Shown: positions 47,194-57,182, numbered from the stretch's first letter. The stretch is 64,000 nucleotides of DNA from Salinimonas profundi (GCF_014750655.1 NZ_JABBXD010000003.1:62001-126000), one strand, 5' to 3'. Notes: generated from the sequence alone by a model not told the origin. Made by a program: numbers and translations.

Positions 47194-48030
47194 TCAGTTT
47201 GACCGTTGTTGTCTGATGAGCATGTTTGCAGAAACCGGCTCATCGTCACCTTCTGCTGTCCCCGGAAATAGTGAGCTGGCTTTATGACTGTAATCTCCGG
47301 AAGCTGGCGTGATCGCTAAACGATACTTGTCAGCCAGCGCCTGATACTGCCCTTCTTTCATCATCGCTTTAAGTTCTCTGTTAAAGCCTTCTCTGAGCGT
47401 TTTGTCTGCTATGGCAGCCCGATAAGCGGTGTGTTTAAATAAGTTGTGGATACGCACATCTTTTTGCTGAGCCGGCGGTAACTGACTACGCAACCAGGAA
47501 AAAATATTCCGGTCCATCACTGCCACATCCACACTGCCCAGTAACAGCATTCTGACTTGCCGCCCCTGATCAGCAATTTCCAGGTAACCACGATGCTCCC
47601 CCGTCGCTTTAGCAAAATCGGCCCCTAACACGCGGCGCGCCGTTTGAAAGGCCAGTATTGTATAATCTTTCAAATCGTTAACTGAGCGTAACTCGAGTTG
47701 TCTTGATGCCAATGAGATTGCCGAGTTTTGATAGGTCACATATTCATCTGTGAGATATTCAGCACTTATTTCATGAGAAATATTCACCGTTAAAACAATA
47801 TCAGCTCGCCCGTTTTTAAGCTGACGAAGCGTTCTGCCAAAAGGCACATAAACCGGATTGAGCGTATGCCCCAGGCGCGCGAGGATTTTCCTGGTAAGCT
47901 CTATTTCAAACCCTGAATTATCGCTGGTTACAATATAGGGAGGCTTGTTCCAACCCGCCACCACATCGATCTGGCGAGCCTGAAGTGGGACGCTGATGAG
48001 CAGAAGCATTAAAAGCAGAAACCTGAACAT
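47194..48030 (-). CDS. Exported solute-binding protein, family 3-like
   Basis: 278 residues with a signal peptide (about 1-18, ending LQA-RQ). The periplasmic binding fold is recognised by 'VVAGWNKPPYIVTSDNSGFEIELTRKIL' read as two short segments, 'VPFGRTLRQLKNGRADIVLTV' and 'LLLGSVDVAVMDRNIF'. Proteins of this type without an ABC transporter nearby often serve as ligand sensors or have lost transport. No permease or ATPase gene is adjacent. It is convergent with the HiPIP gene. Confidence 0.82.
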   Translation of the reverse strand: MFRFLLLMLLLISVPLQARQIDVVAGWNKPPYIVTSDNSGFEIELTRKILARLGHTLNPVYVPFGRTLRQLKNGRADIVLTVNISHEISAEYLTDEYVTYQNSAISLASRQLELRSVNDLKDYTILAFQTARRVLGADFAKATGEHRGYLEIADQGRQVRMLLLGSVDVAVMDRNIFSWLRSQLPPAQQKDVRIHNLFKHTAYRAAIADKTLREGFNRELKAMMKEGQYQALADKYRLAITPASGDYSHKASSLFPGTAEGDDEPVSANMLIRQQRSN

Positions 48031-48191
48031 AATAATGCTGATAAGACCTTTTGAGGCGGCGTAAAAATATACGTTGTATCAGGGTTGCAGCAATTAATAA
48101 AGCCCTGTCCCCATACTCAGGTAAATTGATTTGCTTAGCGGGGGCGCTGACCTGTTATTATACGCCCAAATACTGATCCACAGGAATAATT

Positions 48192-49073
48192 ATGGCCTGG
48201 TTACAGCTACGCATAGAAACCAGCGCAGATTATGCTGAGCAGGTTGGAACAATGCTGTCAGCAAATGGCGCACAAGCCGTTACTTTTTTAGATGCCAAAG
48301 ACACGCCCATGTATGAGCCCAAGCCGGGTGAAACGATGTTATGGCCGGACACCCAGGTCGTGGGCTTGTTTGATGCAACCCACGATATGAAAGGTGTGTT
48401 GAACAGGCTGGCAAAGTCCAAAATTCTCGGGCCTGACTTCACCTATAAGTTAGATCCACTTGAAGATAAGGACTGGGAAAGAGAATGGATGGATAACTTT
48501 CATCCCATGCAGTTTGGCGATCGTCTGTGGATTTGCCCTAGCTGGCGGGAAGTGCCGGATAAAGACGCTGTCAACGTTATGTTGGATCCGGGTCTTGCCT
48601 TCGGTACCGGCACGCATCCAACCACCGCCTTGTGTCTGCGCTGGCTGGACAGTCAGGACCTGAGCAACAAAACGGTTGTCGATTTTGGTTGTGGTTCCGG
48701 CATTCTGGCACTGGCAGCACTGAAGTTAGGCGCAAAACGTGTGATAGGCATTGATATCGACCCGCAGGCGTTACAGGCCAGCGAAGAAAATGCCAGACGC
48801 AACAATGTCTCAGACCGTCTGGAGGTATATTTACCGCACGAACAACCCTCGCTTGAAGCCGATTTTGTCACCGCAAACATACTTTCCGGTCCGCTCCTGG
48901 AACTGCAATCGGTGATTTCTGCCTTCTGTAAACCCGGTGGAAAGCTCGTCCTGTCAGGAATTCTGGCAGAGCAGGTGGAAAAAATTGAAAGCGCTTACCA
49001 GTCTGATTTTCGTCTTGAGGCCAGTCAAATTGACGGCGACTGGGCCAGAGTGAGCGGGACGAAGTACGCTTAA
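48192..49073 (+). CDS. prmA: Ribosomal protein L11 methyltransferase
   Basis: 293 residues. The N-terminal L11-binding domain (about 1-80) precedes the SAM-binding core with '[21 protein letters not shown]' (about 131-150), '[19 protein letters not shown]' and '[13 protein letters not shown]'. It trimethylates ribosomal protein L11. dusB follows at a distance of 220 bases, the usual order. Confidence 0.97.
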   Translation: MAWLQLRIETSADYAEQVGTMLSANGAQAVTFLDAKDTPMYEPKPGETMLWPDTQVVGLFDATHDMKGVLNRLAKSKILGPDFTYKLDPLEDKDWEREWMDNFHPMQFGDRLWICPSWREVPDKDAVNVMLDPGLAFGTGTHPTTALCLRWLDSQDLSNKTVVDFGCGSGILALAALKLGAKRVIGIDIDPQALQASEENARRNNVSDRLEVYLPHEQPSLEADFVTANILSGPLLELQSVISAFCKPGGKLVLSGILAEQVEKIESAYQSDFRLEASQIDGDWARVSGTKYA

Positions 49074-49292
49074 CTGCTTGGCCTGGTTAGAAAAAGCGTC
49101 GTGAGCAATCGCGGCGCAATCAGCACTTAACCCTTGCCAGTCAGGGGCTTCAACGCAAATCCGACGAAATCTGTCAAGCCCTCAGCGATAAATTTTGTGT
49201 GAATTTTAGCCTTTTCAAGGGTGGTCAAAATGCGTAAACTTAGCGCCCCGTTTTAGCCAAGTGTTCAAATTCCATTCAATTTTGGATTGTTA

Positions 49293-50294
49293 ATGATGCA
49301 GATTGGTCCTTATCAGTTGGATAACAATTTGATGTTAGCGCCGATGGCAGGCGTCACCGACAGGCCATTCCGACAGTTGTGTCGTCGAATGGGCGCAGGT
49401 CTGGTGGTTTCTGAAATGCTATCGAGCAATCCTAAAGTATGGAATACCGCTAAATCGATGCATCGCATGGATCATAGCGGTGAGGAAGGCATCCGGTCTG
49501 TTCAGATCGCCGGTGCCGACCCTGAACTCATGGCGCAGGCTGCCCGGTTTAATGTCGATAATGGCGCACAGATTGTTGACATCAATATGGGCTGTCCTGC
49601 AAAAAAAGTGAATAAAAAGCTGGCTGGCTCAGCGTTATTGCAATATCCCGATTTAGTGGAATCTATTGTAAAAGCAGTTGTGGCAGCGGTAGATGTCCCT
49701 GTCACGCTGAAAATTCGCACTGGCTGGAATACGGACAATCGCAATGGTGTAGATATTGCACAAATTGCAGAGCAAAACGGCATTCAGTCGCTGGCTGTTC
49801 ACGGCAGAACGCGCGCCTGTATGTACAAGGGCTATGCTGAGTATGACACGATCCGAAAGATAAAGGCGGCGATTTCTATTCCCGTCATTGCTAACGGAGA
49901 CATAACCAGCGCCCAAAAAGCACGGGACGTGCTGGACTACACCGGAGCAGATGGTGTGATGATAGGCCGTGGTGCACAGGGAAATCCCTGGATTTTTAAA
50001 CAAATCCAGCATTTTCTTGAAACTGGTGAAACACTGGAGGCACCACCGCTGTCTGAACAGCATCAGGTGTTGCATGAACATGTCGCCAATGTGCATGCTT
50101 TTTACGGCGATATTTCGGGCGTTCGTATAGCCCGAAAGCACGTTGGCTGGTATCTCGCGGAGCATGATAAGGAACGTCAGTTTCGTAAAACGTTCAACAG
50201 CATTGAGCAGGCTGATTTGCAGCTTGATGCCCTGGACGATTATTTTCAAGCGTTGCAGAAACGGGAAAACCGACAGATTTCCCCTGCAGCATAA
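49293..50294 (+). CDS. dusB: tRNA-dihydrouridine synthase B
   Basis: 333 residues from ATG 49293; another ATG follows at once, and a TTG six bases upstream is less likely. Dus signatures: 'LMLAPMAGVTDRPFRQLCRRMG', 'DINMGCPAKKVNKKLAGSALL' with the active-site Cys, 'VTLKIRTGW', 'LAVHGRTRACMYKG' and 'ADGVMIGRGAQGNPW'. FMN-dependent; it reduces uridines in the tRNA D-loop. fis follows 31 bases later, the well-known dusB-fis operon. Confidence 0.97.
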   Translation: MMQIGPYQLDNNLMLAPMAGVTDRPFRQLCRRMGAGLVVSEMLSSNPKVWNTAKSMHRMDHSGEEGIRSVQIAGADPELMAQAARFNVDNGAQIVDINMGCPAKKVNKKLAGSALLQYPDLVESIVKAVVAAVDVPVTLKIRTGWNTDNRNGVDIAQIAEQNGIQSLAVHGRTRACMYKGYAEYDTIRKIKAAISIPVIANGDITSAQKARDVLDYTGADGVMIGRGAQGNPWIFKQIQHFLETGETLEAPPLSEQHQVLHEHVANVHAFYGDISGVRIARKHVGWYLAEHDKERQFRKTFNSIEQADLQLDALDDYFQALQKRENRQISPAA

Positions 50295-50325
50295 TGATGA
50301 CTAACTTATAGAGCAAGAATGTATT

Positions 50326-50619
50326 ATGTTCGATCAAAACGTGACTTCACCTTTTACTACGACAGTAACAACACCTTCTCAAACTCAAGCTCAGAAGCCG
50401 CTGCGCGACTCGGTAAAGCAGGCTGTAAATAAGTATCTTAAGCAATTAGATAACGCGAACATCGATAATCTTTATGAACTGGTACTGGCAGAAGTTGAAG
50501 CGCCGTTACTGGAAGAAGTCATGACTTATACCCGCGGCAACCAAACCCGCGCGGCCATCATGATGGGCATTAACCGTGGCACACTTCGCAAGAAGCTGAA
50601 GCAATACGGCATGAACTAA
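50326..50619 (+). CDS. fis: DNA-binding protein Fis
   Basis: 97 residues, close to E. coli Fis (98). The N-terminal flexible part ends in the dimer helix region, and the C-terminal HTH '[35 protein letters not shown]' is read as consecutive short motifs, nearly identical to other Fis proteins. Fis bends DNA and regulates rRNA, recombination and many growth-phase genes. It is the second gene of dusB-fis and is followed by a terminator. Confidence 0.98.
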   Translation: MFDQNVTSPFTTTVTTPSQTQAQKPLRDSVKQAVNKYLKQLDNANIDNLYELVLAEVEAPLLEEVMTYTRGNQTRAAIMMGINRGTLRKKLKQYGMN

Positions 50620-50641
50620 GAAAGACGGGCCTGGCCCACCG

Positions 50642-50670
50642 AAGAGCACCTCAAAACGGTGCTCTTTTTG
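50642..50670 (+). terminator. Terminator of dusB-fis
   Basis: AAGAGCACC (50642-50650) pairs with GGTGCTCTT (50658-50666), loop of seven, then T5. 23 bases after the fis stop, before purH. Confidence 0.93.
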
Positions 50671-50703
50671 TTTCAATGATTTAAAAGTAGCAAAGACACC
50701 ACT

Positions 50704-52302
50704 ATGCAAACACCCAAACCTATCAAGCGCGCGCTGTTAAGCGTTTCGGATAAAACCGGTATTGTTGAGTTCGCAGAGGCCCTGAGTCAGGCTGGCGTAG
50801 AACTGCTTTCCACAGGCGGCACAGCCAAACTGTTGATGCAGGCAGGCCTGCCGGTTAAAGAAGTCTCGGATCATACAGGGCATCCTGAGATTATGGATGG
50901 CCGGGTGAAAACACTACATCCAAAAATTCATGGCGGCATTCTGGGTCGACGTGGTCAGGATGAAAGCGTTATGGCACAAAATGAGATTGCGCCTATCGAT
51001 CTGGTAGTGGTAAACCTGTATCCGTTTGCGGCCACTGTTGCCAACGAAGATTGTACATTAGAGGATGCCATCGAAAATATCGATATCGGTGGACCAACTA
51101 TGGTGCGTGCAGCCGCGAAAAACCATAAAGATGTGACCATTGTCGTTAACGCCGACGATTACGGCCGTGTGTTAGAGCAGATGAATACAAACGACGGCTC
51201 GCTGACTTATGAAACGCGTTTCGACCTGGCGATAAAAGCATTCGAGCATACCGCCGAGTACGATGGCATGATTGCTAACTACTTTGGCGCACGCATAGAC
51301 CGCATGGAATGCGAAGATGATTGCGAGCACGAGCACAGTGAATTTCCGCGTACCTACAATATGCAGCTGACTAAAAAGCAGGATTTGCGTTACGGTGAAA
51401 ACAGTCATCAGGAAGCGGCTTTCTACGTTGAAAACACTATTCAGGAAGCCTCGGTGGCAACCGCCCGTCAGCTACAGGGTAAAGCGCTATCCTTTAACAA
51501 TATCGCTGATACCGATGCAGCGCTGGAGTGCGTAAAAGAGTTTGAAGAACCCGCCTGCGTCATCGTTAAGCATGCCAATCCATGCGGCGTTGCCATCGGG
51601 GAAAATATAGAAGCAGCTTATGACCGCGCCTTCAAGACTGATCCTACGTCAGCATTTGGTGGCATCATTGCCTTTAACCGCACCCTGGATGCAGCGACGG
51701 CCAAAGCTATTATTGACCGCCAGTTTGTTGAGGTAATTATCGCCCCAGAGGTAGACGATGCGGCGCTGGAAATCGTGGCTGCCAAGAAAAACGTGCGTCT
51801 GCTTGCCTGCGGTGACTGGCATGGCACGCTGACCGAAGGGTATGATTTTAAGCGTGTGAATGGTGGCCTGTTAGTCCAGGAGCGCGACTTTGGTATGGTG
51901 GAGATGGACGATTTGACCGTTGTTACCAAACGCCAACCTACACAAGATGAGTTACGCGACCTGTTATTCTGCTGGAAAGTGGCAAAATACGTAAAATCCA
52001 ATGCTATCGTTTATTGCAAGGATGGTATGACAATTGGTGTTGGCGCCGGTCAGATGAGCCGCGTGTACTCTGCCAAGATCGCCGGCATAAAAGCCGCAGA
52101 TGAAAATCTGGAAGTTGCTGGCTCTGTAATGGCCTCAGATGCGTTCTTCCCGTTCAGAGACGGTATTGATGCGGCAGCCAGCGCAGGCATTAAGGCAGTC
52201 ATCCAGCCTGGCGGCTCAATGCGTGATGAGGAAGTCATCGCCGCCGCCGACGAGCATGATATTGCCATGGTGTTTACAGGCATGCGTCACTTTAAACACT
52301 AA
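50704..52302 (+). CDS. purH: Bifunctional AICAR formyltransferase / IMP cyclohydrolase
   Basis: 532 residues. The N-terminal IMP cyclohydrolase (MGS fold, about 1-200) has '[14 protein letters not shown]' and '[20 protein letters not shown]'. The C-terminal AICAR transformylase has '[17 protein letters not shown]', '[16 protein letters not shown]' (catalytic Lys-His) and the terminal 'FTGMRHFKH'. It performs the last two steps of IMP synthesis. A strong terminator follows, and then a methyltransferase-like gene separates it from purD. Confidence 0.98.
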   Translation: MQTPKPIKRALLSVSDKTGIVEFAEALSQAGVELLSTGGTAKLLMQAGLPVKEVSDHTGHPEIMDGRVKTLHPKIHGGILGRRGQDESVMAQNEIAPIDLVVVNLYPFAATVANEDCTLEDAIENIDIGGPTMVRAAAKNHKDVTIVVNADDYGRVLEQMNTNDGSLTYETRFDLAIKAFEHTAEYDGMIANYFGARIDRMECEDDCEHEHSEFPRTYNMQLTKKQDLRYGENSHQEAAFYVENTIQEASVATARQLQGKALSFNNIADTDAALECVKEFEEPACVIVKHANPCGVAIGENIEAAYDRAFKTDPTSAFGGIIAFNRTLDAATAKAIIDRQFVEVIIAPEVDDAALEIVAAKKNVRLLACGDWHGTLTEGYDFKRVNGGLLVQERDFGMVEMDDLTVVTKRQPTQDELRDLLFCWKVAKYVKSNAIVYCKDGMTIGVGAGQMSRVYSAKIAGIKAADENLEVAGSVMASDAFFPFRDGIDAAASAGIKAVIQPGGSMRDEEVIAAADEHDIAMVFTGMRHFKH

Positions 52303-52330
52303 CCTTTAAAACATTTTTGGTCTTGCACGC

Positions 52331-52363
52331 GTAGTGGGTTTAAGGCCCACTACTGTCTTTTTT
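52331..52363 (+). terminator. Terminator after purH
   Basis: GTAGTGGG (52331-52338) pairs perfectly with CCCACTAC (52346-52353) and is followed by TGTCTTTTTT. 28 bases after the purH stop. Confidence 0.92.
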
Positions 52364-52456
52364 CCGTTACCAGAGTAAGTTACTCTACCTAATGGTCCGC
52401 TACAGGCAGTAATTGCGGGCATGGCACCTAACCATAAATGTATTTAAGGAAAAACC

Positions 52457-53269
52457 ATGAAAACAACACTGCGACTCGTAGCCGCGTCTTTGCTCGCGCT
52501 CAGTACTCAGCCTGTTTTGGCAGACGAAATTACTGACGCAATTAAAGCTGACCATCGTACTGCTGACGCGACAGTGCGGGATGAATACCGTAACCCCCAG
52601 CAAACACTGCGCTTCTTTGGCATTGAGCCTGATATGACAGTGGTTGAGATCTGGCCAGGTGGCGGTTGGTATACCGATATTCTGACTGGTGTAGTGGGCG
52701 AGAACGGCAAACTGATTGCAGCACATTTTCATGTCGACGAAGATACCCGCGATTACTATAAAAAATCCCTTGAGAACTTCAAAAGTAAGATGAAAGATGG
52801 CGGTGTATACAGCGACGTTGAACTGACGGCGTTTCACCCCGGCAAATCCATGTATATCGCAGAAGCAGGCAGTGCCGATGCGGTTCTGACCTTTCGCAAC
52901 GTCCACAACTGGTACATGAACAGTGGTCAGGAAGGCGTTGAGCAGGCATTTAAAACCTTCTACAAAGCGCTTAAACCAGGTGGTGTGTTAGGTGTGGTTG
53001 ATCACAAAATGCCTGAATCTGCTGATGATGCCATGATGGAAAAAAGCGGCTATGTGAAGCAGTCTTTTGTGGTAGAGGCAGCAGAAGCGGCAGGTTTTGA
53101 ACTGGACGCAGAAAGTGACATTAATGCCAATCCAATGGACAATGCGCAGCATCCTAAAGGTGTGTGGACCTTACCTCCGACACTGGCGATGGGTGAAGAA
53201 GACCAACAGAAGTATCTGGCGATTGGCGAAAGCAATCGTATGACCCTCAAATTTGTTAAACCTAAATAA
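52457..53269 (+). CDS. Class I methyltransferase-like protein with a signal peptide
   Basis: 270 residues. A clear signal peptide (about 1-22, cut at VLA-DE) precedes a methyltransferase fold with the glycine-rich loop 'VVEIWPGGGWYTDILTGVVG' (about 62-81), 'SADAVLTFRNVHNWY' and 'FYKALKPGGVLGVVDHK'. The family appears in many proteobacteria as a predicted SAM-dependent enzyme. Export is puzzling because SAM is not known to be available in the periplasm, so the fold may have another role. It lies 16 bases upstream of purD and follows the purH terminator. Confidence 0.85.
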   Translation: MKTTLRLVAASLLALSTQPVLADEITDAIKADHRTADATVRDEYRNPQQTLRFFGIEPDMTVVEIWPGGGWYTDILTGVVGENGKLIAAHFHVDEDTRDYYKKSLENFKSKMKDGGVYSDVELTAFHPGKSMYIAEAGSADAVLTFRNVHNWYMNSGQEGVEQAFKTFYKALKPGGVLGVVDHKMPESADDAMMEKSGYVKQSFVVEAAEAAGFELDAESDINANPMDNAQHPKGVWTLPPTLAMGEEDQQKYLAIGESNRMTLKFVKPK

Positions 53270-53285
53270 ATAACGGAACGCTTTA

Positions 53286-54581
53286 ATGAACGTACTTGTT
53301 ATTGGCGGCGGTGGCCGCGAACATGCTCTGGCCTGGAAGGCTGCCCAATCATCAACCGTGGACACTGTGTTTGTCGCGCCTGGCAATGCCGGTACCGCAA
53401 CCGAGCCCAAGCTCAAAAATGTTGATATTGGTGTAACTGACACTGACGCACTGCTTAAATTTGCAGAGCAAAACAGTGTCGCGCTAACCATTGTAGGCCC
53501 CGAAGCGCCGCTGGTAGCAGGTGTTGTCGATGCGTTCGAAAAAGCTGGACAAAAGATCTTTGGACCTACTCAGGCTGCAGCGCAGCTTGAGGGTTCAAAG
53601 GCATTTACCAAAGATTTTCTGGCACGCCATGCCATTCCCACTGCCGATTATGCGAATTTCACAGAGATTGAGCCGGCAGTGGCATATGTGAAAGAAAAAG
53701 GCGCGCCAATTGTGGTTAAGGCCGATGGTCTGGCTGCGGGCAAGGGCGTAATTGTTGCTGAGACAGTTGAAGATGCTGAGGCCGCTATTCGTGACATGCT
53801 GGCAGGAAACGCATTTGGCGAGGCAGGCAGTCGTGTGGTGATTGAAGAGTTTCTTGATGGTGAAGAAGCCTCTTTTATCGTCATGGTAGATGGTAAGAAT
53901 ATCTTGCCTTTTGCTACCAGCCAGGACCATAAACGCGCTGCTGATGGCGATAAAGGGCCGAATACCGGTGGTATGGGCGCTTATTCTCCGGCGCCAGTGG
54001 TCACTCCGGACATCCACCAGCGTATTATGAATGAGGTGATTATCCCTACTGTTGAGGGTATGGCATCAGAAGGGCATCCTTACAAAGGCTTTTTGTACGC
54101 CGGATTAATGATTATGGCCGACGGTACGCCTAAGGTCATCGAGTACAATTGTCGTTTCGGTGATCCGGAAACCCAGCCTATCATGATGCGTTTGCAATCG
54201 GACCTGGTTTCCTTATGTATTGCGGCCTGTGATGAACAGCTATCCGGCCAGTCAATCAGCTTTGATGATCAGGCCGCGGTGGGCGTGGTTCTGGCAGCGG
54301 GCGGATACCCTGACAGCTATAATAAGGGCGATGTCATTGGCGGCCTGGATGATGCCGCAAAGCTCGACGGTAAAGTCTTTCATGCCGGCACTGCTTTAAA
54401 AGATGGCAATGCAGTGACCAGCGGCGGGCGGGTGCTGTGCGCCACGGCTTTAGGCAGTAACGTTACCGCGGCACAGCAAAATGCCTATAACCTGGTAAGC
54501 AAGATCAACTGGCAGGACATGTACTACCGGACAGATATTGCCCATCGCGCTATTTCACGTGAGAGCCAGCCAGAAAAATAA
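53286..54581 (+). CDS. purD: Phosphoribosylamine-glycine ligase (GAR synthetase)
   Basis: 431 residues. ATP-grasp enzyme with 'NVLVIGGGGREHALAWKAAQ' (residues 2-21), 'GPEAPLVAGVVDAFEKAG', 'PIVVKADGLAAGKGVIVA' and the signature 'RFGDPETQPIMMRLQSDL'. It joins phosphoribosylamine and glycine, the second step of purine synthesis. Its gene follows the methyltransferase-like gene by 16 bases and ends at a terminator. Confidence 0.98.
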   Translation: MNVLVIGGGGREHALAWKAAQSSTVDTVFVAPGNAGTATEPKLKNVDIGVTDTDALLKFAEQNSVALTIVGPEAPLVAGVVDAFEKAGQKIFGPTQAAAQLEGSKAFTKDFLARHAIPTADYANFTEIEPAVAYVKEKGAPIVVKADGLAAGKGVIVAETVEDAEAAIRDMLAGNAFGEAGSRVVIEEFLDGEEASFIVMVDGKNILPFATSQDHKRAADGDKGPNTGGMGAYSPAPVVTPDIHQRIMNEVIIPTVEGMASEGHPYKGFLYAGLMIMADGTPKVIEYNCRFGDPETQPIMMRLQSDLVSLCIAACDEQLSGQSISFDDQAAVGVVLAAGGYPDSYNKGDVIGGLDDAAKLDGKVFHAGTALKDGNAVTSGGRVLCATALGSNVTAAQQNAYNLVSKINWQDMYYRTDIAHRAISRESQPEK

Positions 54582-54593
54582 TAAATTTATGCC

Positions 54594-54617
54594 GCCGGCT
54601 ATTGTGGCCGGCCTTTT
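54594..54617 (+). terminator. Terminator after purD
   Basis: GCCGGC (54594-54599) pairs with GCCGGC (54607-54612), loop of seven, followed by CTTTT. 12 bases after the purD stop. Confidence 0.75.
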
Positions 54618-54763
54618 CTTCGCACCCGCTTTGCTGGCCTTTCATTGCGCATAATTTGCACGTCTTTTACTTATCGTATAAATACTTAGTTGCTCTGCCC
54701 CCTCTTGATTAATACGACTTGCCAGCTTATAACTAGAGTCCGGCTCTACGCAGAATCAACGTT

Positions 54764-55666
54764 ATGTCCGTCAAACACCCAATAATTGCTATCACCGGTT
54801 CATCTGGTGCAGGAACGACCACTACCACAAATGCCATCCGTCACATCTTCAGAAATCTGAAGGTGAATGCGGCTGTTGTAGGCGGTGACAGTTTTCACCG
54901 GTTTACCCGGCCAGAGATGGAAGTTGAGATCCGCAAAGCCCAGGAACAAGGCCGGCATATCAGCTACTTTGGCCCTAAAGCCAACGATTTTGATTTGCTT
55001 GAATCACTGTTTCATGAATATAGCCAGTCAGGTCAGGGACAATTCAGACAATACCTGCATACCTTTGATGATGCGGTGCCCTTTAACCAAATGCCCGGCA
55101 CATTTACGCCCTGGCAGGCGCTGCCAGAAAAAACAGATCTACTGTTTTACGAAGGGCTTCATGGCGGTGTAAAAACCGAAGAAAATGATGTTTCCCAGCA
55201 TGTGGACCTACTGGTTGGCATGGTGCCCATTGTGAACCTTGAATGGATCCAGAAGATTGTCAGGGACACGACCGATCGCGGTCACTCCCGTGAAGCGGTG
55301 ATGAGCAGTATCGTCAGAGGCCTCGACGATTATTTTCATTACATAACACCACAGTTTTCGCGCACCCATGTAAACTTTCAGCGCGTACCCACGGTGGATA
55401 CGTCCAACCCGTTCAGTGCCCGCGAAATTCCCTCTCAGGATGAAAGCTTTGTCGTGGTTCGCTTTCGCCGGGAGATGAAAAATGTCGACTTCCCTTATCT
55501 TCTGCAAATGATTGATGGTGCGTTTATGTCCCGCATCAATACGCTGGTTGTGCCCGGCGGAAAAATGGGACTGGCCATGGAATTGATCCTTACGCCACTG
55601 ATTGAAGATATTCTGGATAAAAAGCGCCGGGCCGGTCATCAGATGGACTGGATAAGTGACGACTGA
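54764..55666 (+). CDS. prkB: Phosphoribulokinase (PrkB type)
   Basis: 300 residues. The P-loop 'AITGSSGAGTTTTTNAIRHI' (residues 9-28) and 'VVGGDSFHRF' with 'KANDFDLLESLF' define class I phosphoribulokinases; the glycine-rich 'FYEGLHGGV' holds catalytic residues. In photosynthetic bacteria the enzyme phosphorylates ribulose-5-phosphate for RuBisCO, but heterotrophic gammaproteobacteria carry this form with no RuBisCO gene and its physiological role there is unclear. It stands alone between purD and nhaD. The symbol follows the E. coli homologue and is by resemblance. Confidence 0.92.
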   Translation: MSVKHPIIAITGSSGAGTTTTTNAIRHIFRNLKVNAAVVGGDSFHRFTRPEMEVEIRKAQEQGRHISYFGPKANDFDLLESLFHEYSQSGQGQFRQYLHTFDDAVPFNQMPGTFTPWQALPEKTDLLFYEGLHGGVKTEENDVSQHVDLLVGMVPIVNLEWIQKIVRDTTDRGHSREAVMSSIVRGLDDYFHYITPQFSRTHVNFQRVPTVDTSNPFSAREIPSQDESFVVVRFRREMKNVDFPYLLQMIDGAFMSRINTLVVPGGKMGLAMELILTPLIEDILDKKRRAGHQMDWISDD

Positions 55667-55712
55667 ACCACTCGGTATTTCAGATAAAAACTCACAGTTG
55701 ATTAACAAATTC

Positions 55713-55726
55713 TTGATGTAAATCAA
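55713..55726 (+). promoter_or_regulatory. Perfect FNR/Anr-type box upstream of nhaD
   Basis: TTGATGTAAATCAA matches the FNR consensus TTGAT-N4-ATCAA at all ten defined bases. A TAAATT hexamer (55749-55754) lies where a class II FNR promoter would have its -10 box. The nhaD start is 110 bases further on. Confidence 0.6.
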
Positions 55727-55835
55727 GGGCTAGCCCCGTTATAGCCTGTAAATTCCCGATTTAATCGCGCGCGAATAGTCTTTACCCGGTGTCGCGCGTA
55801 AACTGCATGCGTTCAACCTACCGGACCACCTATCT

Positions 55836-57077
55836 ATGTTCGATCTTCTTCTGATTGGTATTGCACTGCTTGCTCTGGCAGGTGTGGTGTTTGAAGAACT
55901 TATCCACGTCAATAAAGCAAAAACGACATTGTTTCTGGGCACGCTGGCCTGGATTTTATTATTTATTCAGACTCCGGCAGCACAGCGACATACCGTTCAT
56001 GAGGCACTGGAACATAATATTACCGAAATATCGACCTTGTGGTTATTTCTGGTGGCGGCCATGACGTTTGTGGCTTATCTGAATCGCAAAGGATTGATTG
56101 AGAATATGCTCAATCTGCTGATGCCGGCGAAAATCTCGCTTAAAAAGCTGCTTTTCAGCACTGCTCTGTTCAGTTTTTGCTTCTCATCGCTGGCCGACAA
56201 TATTACCGCAACCCTTGTCTCGGTTGCGTTGGTTCTCTCCTTAGGATTACCGCTTCATCAAACACTGCGCTTTGCGGTGCTGGTCGTGTTTGCGGTTAAC
56301 TCTGGTGGCGTCTCGCTGATCACCGGCGATGTCACCACGCTGATGATTTTTTTGCAGGGTAAAGTCACAATCACCGAGCTTCTGACATTAATCGCACCGT
56401 CTTTTGCGGCGGTGCTTCTGCTGGCATCGCTGCTGAGTATCGGCCTTAACGGCACGGTTAAAATCAAACAAACCCGACATGCATCGCGCCCCGTCGATTA
56501 TGTTATCGCGGGCATTTTCCTGTCGACCATTGTGCTAACGCTGCTGGGTAATGTTTTTTTTGGCATTCCGCCCATGCTGTCGTTTTTGGCGGGCATGGCA
56601 GTCATGTTTTTGGTGGCGACGTTTATGGGCGAGGAAAAATATGAGGACCCCATTCTTGATTACATTCGTCTGATCGAGTTTGATACGCTGCTGTTCTTTC
56701 TGGGCGTGTTACTGCTGGTTGGCATGCTTCAGCATATTGAAGCGCTGGATGCGCTGTTACTGGTTTATCAATGGTTCCCGCCTGCGCTTGCCAACATGCT
56801 GATGGGAATGGTATCGGCAGCCATTGATAACGTGCCGCTCACCGCCGCGCTGCTTAAAGCCGATATTGTTATGTCGACACCACAGTGGCTGGCACTGACC
56901 TACGCCGTGGGCGTAGGTGGCTCATTGTTGATCATCGGATCGGCAGCTGGCATTGTGACCATGAGCAAAGTGAAAGGCCTGACATTTGCAACCTATGGCA
57001 AATACAGCCTCCTTTTACTGCTGGCCTACTGCGCCGGCTATGGGATGGTTTTGTTAACATCACCATTGTTGTTATAG
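55836..57077 (+). CDS. nhaD: NhaD-family Na+/H+ antiporter
   Basis: 413 residues, with about 12 hydrophobic helices. NhaD marks include 'FSFCFSSLADNITATLVSVAL' and 'FAVNSGGVSLITGDVTTLMIF', plus 'MVSAAIDNVPLTAALLKADI' in the second half. Asp-Asn in 'ADNIT' and 'IDNVP' are the likely ion-binding pairs of two inverted repeats. NhaD exchanges internal Na+ for H+ and is common in marine and halophilic bacteria. A perfect FNR box lies upstream. The next gene is ompR, 105 bases downstream. Confidence 0.93.
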   Translation: MFDLLLIGIALLALAGVVFEELIHVNKAKTTLFLGTLAWILLFIQTPAAQRHTVHEALEHNITEISTLWLFLVAAMTFVAYLNRKGLIENMLNLLMPAKISLKKLLFSTALFSFCFSSLADNITATLVSVALVLSLGLPLHQTLRFAVLVVFAVNSGGVSLITGDVTTLMIFLQGKVTITELLTLIAPSFAAVLLLASLLSIGLNGTVKIKQTRHASRPVDYVIAGIFLSTIVLTLLGNVFFGIPPMLSFLAGMAVMFLVATFMGEEKYEDPILDYIRLIEFDTLLFFLGVLLLVGMLQHIEALDALLLVYQWFPPALANMLMGMVSAAIDNVPLTAALLKADIVMSTPQWLALTYAVGVGGSLLIIGSAAGIVTMSKVKGLTFATYGKYSLLLLLAYCAGYGMVLLTSPLLL

Positions 57078-57182
57078 ACCACTGAAAACATTTGTAACAT
57101 TCAAAATAGCAATCACGTGCTGGCAGGCATTTGTCCCGACTCTGTTTTTGGTTATAGTGAAGAAAAAATCAGGATAACGACA

